This document shows positions 59,976 through 64,000 of a DNA stretch of 64,000 bases, one piece after another. The DNA lies in assembly GCA_017165825.1 (NCBI GenBank), contig CM029386.1, positions 10,314,780-10,378,779 on the forward strand, read 5' to 3'. The notes beneath the pieces are model-generated. The model made no database searches and had not been told where the DNA came from. It was given only the letters and a program-made list of their open reading frames with translations. The position numbers and the translations under genes were made by a program. This stretch comes from Hepsetus odoe. Lineage: Eukaryota > Chordata > Actinopteri > Characiformes > Hepsetidae. Within the stretch, counting starts at the first letter, position 1, and each line of letters opens with the position of its first letter.

Positions 59976-61905
59976 TTACAAAACATAAACATAAAATCTT
60001 CTGAAATTGGTTTGGGACTGGACTGAAAATGAGAGTCAAAAACTTTGTATTTCAGGAAGGACTATTCCTTAATAATACATTAAAAAAACACACAAGAAAG
60101 TCTGGCTTTTTGGAAGAAAAATATGACAAAATAAGGGGTGGCTCAAGAGTTTGCCCAGAACTGTGTGTAAATGTATGTTTGGTATGTTAAAATTGCCCTC
60201 AGTCTTCATAATATTGTATTTTTGGCATATCACCTACCACTAGTTTCCAGCAACTATAAGCTCCTTTATCAAAAAACCTTTTGTTTGCAAGAATAAGGTA
60301 ATCTTATCGATTGCATGGAAACAGGCATGAGCAGAAATGTACTGGCTGTTCTTCAATCCGCTTAAAATAAGTTGGAGGCCATCAGAAACATACAGGAAAG
60401 CCAGCAAAAAAGCTCCCACTGGAAGGCTCTGTTCTCCCTTTGTTAAGAGGAGACTTATGGCACATATTTTATATGAGGCAACTCCCATCTTCGCTAAGAG
60501 CTGTGGGAAGCTGAGAGGTCAGGGTTGATTGGAGACACATTACAGAGGAAAGAAATGATGAAGATCCGGCAGCCATAGGTTATCAGACAGAAGAAGTAGC
60601 ACTCAGGGGCCATTTATTTTACAATTCTGGTGTGTTAAAATACTAAGCTCTTTTACACAGCAGACAAGTGATGGAGAAGAATGTGTAGAGTTATGCTGTC
60701 AGGAGACTTGGGGAATGGGTGGCGTCCATTCTGGCTCTGAGCCAGATTTTTAACAGACCCCTTGGTGCCGAATACCAGTTTCCTGTTAACATTAACAGAG
60801 TGTTATAATCTGTTTGTGGCTATATGAAAGGTAGATCTGATCAAGCAAAATTGGCCACAAAGTATTTGATTATTTTACATTATGAACGCTTATATGTTGC
60901 TTGTGAGAGCTTTGTCATGGTCCAAAGGAAACAAAACCACTGAGGTTTCTTAAACACAGGCCAGGAATTCAAGCCAAAAAGAGATGAGATAAAATAATAC
61001 AGAAAAAATCACTACAATCTGGAATCAGGTTCTACTGAGGAGAGTGACTCTGGTTGGTTCTGCACACCATTGTTTGTTGTGCTAGTGCCCTTTAGTCAAA
61101 CCATCGCCATCATTTCAAAGTACATTCATATTCAAAAGCACAAACTGTAAAAATACTAATTCAAATCTCACAGGCTCGTGGGAAGTGATAACGCCACAAC
61201 CTCCCCTATACCAGTGATAAGAAAAATGAGAGAGAGAGAAAAAAATCAATTACTCAAGACAAAGAGAACAGACATAAAAACACAAAGGGTGTGAAGACAC
61301 ATATAGACAGAGCCACTAACTGACAATAAGGAGACTTTCTAAAAATTATTTTTATGGGGGGACTGTATATTACTGACCCTTAGAGTGATTTATAAGGAGG
61401 TTCAGCCAGTGTTTTATGAGAATCTAATCTGTTCCAGTTTCCAGTCATATAATCTATTTAGCTAGGATTGCACCATATATCTTGAAGGCTGACTGATTGA
61501 CAGCAGTTCACTCCAGGTCAAAAACAAACAGTAACTTTGTGGTGCTTTACGGCTGCTTTTCTACTAGTGATTCTGAGTATATAGAGTAACACTTTCGATG
61601 ACATTTCCACAATGATTTGGAATTGAATGCTTACAAATCATGCACAGCATGACTCTACATTTATGTAACCAACAACACTCAGTATTATATGGTGTTAAAG
61701 TCTGTAACCTGAAAGATAAACTTGCTCTAGCACCTATGGGGACAGTTTAAGAATGCTAATGGCACTGCTTAATCTTAATCTTAATCTTAGCAAGACACTT
61801 TCAGTTATGGCACCACTTCAGAATATAAATATTCAGTTCTGGGAATGAAAAGTTTATTGACTGGTGTCACAGTAATAGTTAGCTTGTTCTGTGGTGCATG
61901 GAGCT
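59976..61905. other. Intergenic DNA, nothing recognised
   Basis: AT-rich. The two opposed ORFs near 60240-60528 have no domain. Confidence 0.5.
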
Positions 61906-61912
61906 GGTAGCC

Positions 61913-62147
61913 TGAAAGTGAAAATGACTATTCTTTTCATTGTGAAATGCAGCACAGCACAACAAAATTCACCCTCTGCGTTTAACCCAAACTTGCAGCA
62001 GGGAGCAGCTATTGAATGCACCCAGGGAGCAGTGATGAGCAGCACCTTGCTCAAGGGTAATTCAGGGCAACCTACTGGCCTGGGATTTGTACCCACAATC
62101 TTCTGATCTAAGGGCAGAGTCCCTGACCACTAAGCCGCCACTGTCCC
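61913..62147 (-). repeat. tRNA-derived SINE, CACTTT tail type
   Basis: Minus-strand head 'acagtggcggcttagtggtc' to tail at 61913 (reverse of 'cattttcactttcag'). Near full length; it lies 200 bp from the Tc1 element. Confidence 0.75.
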
Positions 62148-62344
62148 TAAAGCTACAGTGTTTTTATTGCAACATGTTTCATGCCACTGTTATTTATCAG
62201 TTGTTGTAAGATTGATTGATGTCTAAACTTTATTCATCTCCATGTCTAGACAACTTTAGTACATAAACAGTGTGTTGTTTCTGAGTCACTGTTATTCAAA
62301 CTTTTCTTGAGTTAGAAATTAAATCTAATCTATTTAAAGTCGTA

Positions 62345-63270
62345 CAGTGCATCCCGGAAACTATTCACAGCGCTCCTCTTTTTCTACATTTTCATTTCCA
62401 TTTTCAGATCTCCAGAAATATTCAGTTGGGTTCAAGTCTGGGCTCTGGCTGGCCCACTCAGGGATATTCACAGAGTGATCCTGATGCCACTCCTTTGTTT
62501 TCTTGGCTGTGTGCTTAGGGTCACTTTCCTGTTGGAAAATTAACCTTTGCCCCAGTCCAAGGTCCAAACCGCTCTGAAGAAGGTTATCATCAAGGATGTC
62601 TCTGTTCATTGCTGCGTTTGTCTTTCCCTCGACCCCGACTAGTCTCCTGGTCTTTGCTTCTGAAAAACAAACCCCACATCATGATGCTGCCACCACCATA
62701 CTGATTGGTGGAGTGCTGCAGAAATTGTTTTCTTTTTGGAAAGTTGTCGGTTCTCCACAGTATGATGATGGAGGCCACTGGGCTCACACTAACATGCTGC
62801 AGCAATTTTTCTGTAGCCTTCCCCAGATCTGTGCCTTGATACAATCCAGTCTCTTACAGTCTCTTAGGTCTTCAGACAAGTCCTTGGACTTCATGGCTTG
62901 GTTTTTGCTGTGACATGCACTCTCAACTATTGGACCTTTTAAAGAGAGGTGTGTGCCTTTTCAAATCACATCAACTGAATTTACCACTGGGGACTCTAGT
63001 CAAGTTGCAGAAATTTTTGAAGGAAGATCAGTGGAAACAGGATGCACCTGAGCTCTTGAGTGTTATGGCAAAGACAGTGAATACTCGTGTTTAATTATTG
63101 TTTTTTTTATTTTCAATGAATTTGCAAAAGTTTCAAGCAAACTTTTCTCACCCTGTCACTATTGAGTATTGTGCATAGAATTAAAAATGAACTTAATCTG
63201 TTTGGAAATAAGGCTTGAACAAAGCAAACTGGAAAAAATGAAGCACTGTGAATACTTTCCGGATGCACTG
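62345..63270 (-). mobile_element. Tc1-type transposon, internally deleted, with both terminal repeats
   Basis: Terminal inverted repeats about 33 bp: 62345 'cagtgcatcccggaaactat' and, at the right, '...actttccggatgcactg' ending at 63270. The left flank has the expected TA. Minus-strand transposase pieces include GGSIMMWG near 62700, FQQESDPKHTAKK and SQSPDLNPTEYFW (about 62530-62420), so the last two catalytic-region blocks survive. The N-terminal DNA-binding part is largely missing and frames are broken. Length 926 bp versus roughly 1.6 kb for intact relatives. Confidence 0.85.
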
Positions 63271-64000
63271 AAAATTAGATTAACATTTCTCCAGATGCTA
63301 AACAGGTGGTCTCATGAATTGTCAAATGTTTGCAACAGCAAATGTGCCTTAATAAACATTTAATTTTCCACATTTAGTAAAGACCACAGTAAATTTACAT
63401 TTTCAATAAATAGTTCAAATGTATGAAAGGAATTTAATTATTTTACTTCCAAAAAATGGAAAAAATGGGTCGCATAACACAAAATTGACCAGGTTTGTAA
63501 AATGAAATGAATCAACAGCTCAGGAAAATCAAGCTTGAATTTTAATTATTAGCTATTACAAAACATTGGTGGATTCTGTAGTTCTGTCACATGTGAGTCA
63601 ACCACAAGAACCTTTATTAAACTTAGTGAAGTATGGTCTGTGTTAAAACTTTGTCAGCTAAACCAGATAATTCCTCATTTTAATAACTCCCAAAAGCTTT
63701 CTGATGATTGTACAAGGCACACCCTAGTATTCTACCATTTAATTTGTCAAATTAAAAGAATATTTATGATGCAGTTGTTGATTCCATTCTTATGAGTACC
63801 TTTTAGCATACAACTGTTTATCAGTTTAAATTGCTGGTAATGTGAGAAATATTCTAAAGGACATGGAAATCACATGGCATTCCCAGCTACCTGCCTCTTA
63901 GGAAGACCAGGTGGGAAGAGTTACCAAGCGATACATTTTTCAAAATGCGTGGTTATATTTCTAGTAAATCAATGAATAATTCATTTCTGGATTAAATGTT
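63271..64000. other. AT-rich intergenic DNA, nothing recognised
   Basis: No ORF or repeat I can name up to the window edge. Confidence 0.5.

Noticed and set aside
1..64000. CRISPR array, operon or defence-like gene cluster
   Set aside because: No regularly spaced short repeats and no prokaryotic gene organisation; all coding evidence is vertebrate and spliced.

Overview
The window is teleost fish nuclear DNA. It has spliced genes with GT-AG introns, AT-rich intergenic DNA, many tRNA-derived SINE copies, a damaged non-LTR retrotransposon, several dead Tc1/mariner elements and long microsatellites. The density of Tc1 and SINE relics would suit an ostariophysan such as a catfish or characin, but that placement is only an impression.

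Three protein-coding genes are well supported. (1) ildr1 (angulin-2), + strand, 9225-16461, eight coding exons, 505 aa: an Ig-like tricellular-junction receptor. (2) tmem39a, + strand, non-coding exon 1 near 19.9-20.2 kb and coding exons from 23661 to 32390, 483 aa: a multipass ER membrane protein. (3) prss23, - strand, one coding exon at 35470-34331, 379 aa: a secreted trypsin-like serine protease, with a likely non-coding first exon and CCAAT-rich promoter near 37.48-37.74 kb. ildr1 and tmem39a are head-to-tail; tmem39a and prss23 are convergent, with 3' ends only a few hundred bases apart. As I recall, the human ILDR1 and TMEM39A genes lie a few Mb apart on 3q13, so the first pair probably reflects old synteny. 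No shared pathway is evident: the three act at cell junctions, in the ER membrane and outside the cell.

1-9000 is intergenic and holds SINE pieces and 3' pieces of a LINE. 9.0-18.5 kb is ildr1 with a long 3' UTR. 18.5-19.8 kb is intergenic and contains a foldback element. 19.84-33.2 kb is tmem39a, with retroelement fragments in its introns. 33.5-37.6 kb is prss23. From about 37.75 kb to the end (26 kb) I find no credible gene. That stretch is a mobile-element graveyard: a (TC)n tract, two Tc1-type deletion derivatives, two related degenerate mariner-like fragments, a 2.2-kb LINE that has lost its reverse-transcriptase core, and many SINEs, one inserted inside another.

I see no bacterial-type system, CRISPR array, rRNA, genuine tRNA or obvious new gene cluster. 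The observations most worth following are two possible overlapping upstream ORFs in tmem39a mRNA, a possible intronic polyadenylation isoform of ildr1 that loses its C-terminal PDZ-ligand-like tail, an NF-Y box array with 32-bp spacing at the prss23 promoter, a perfect 45-bp inverted repeat around a nested SINE, and deletion derivatives of one LINE family.
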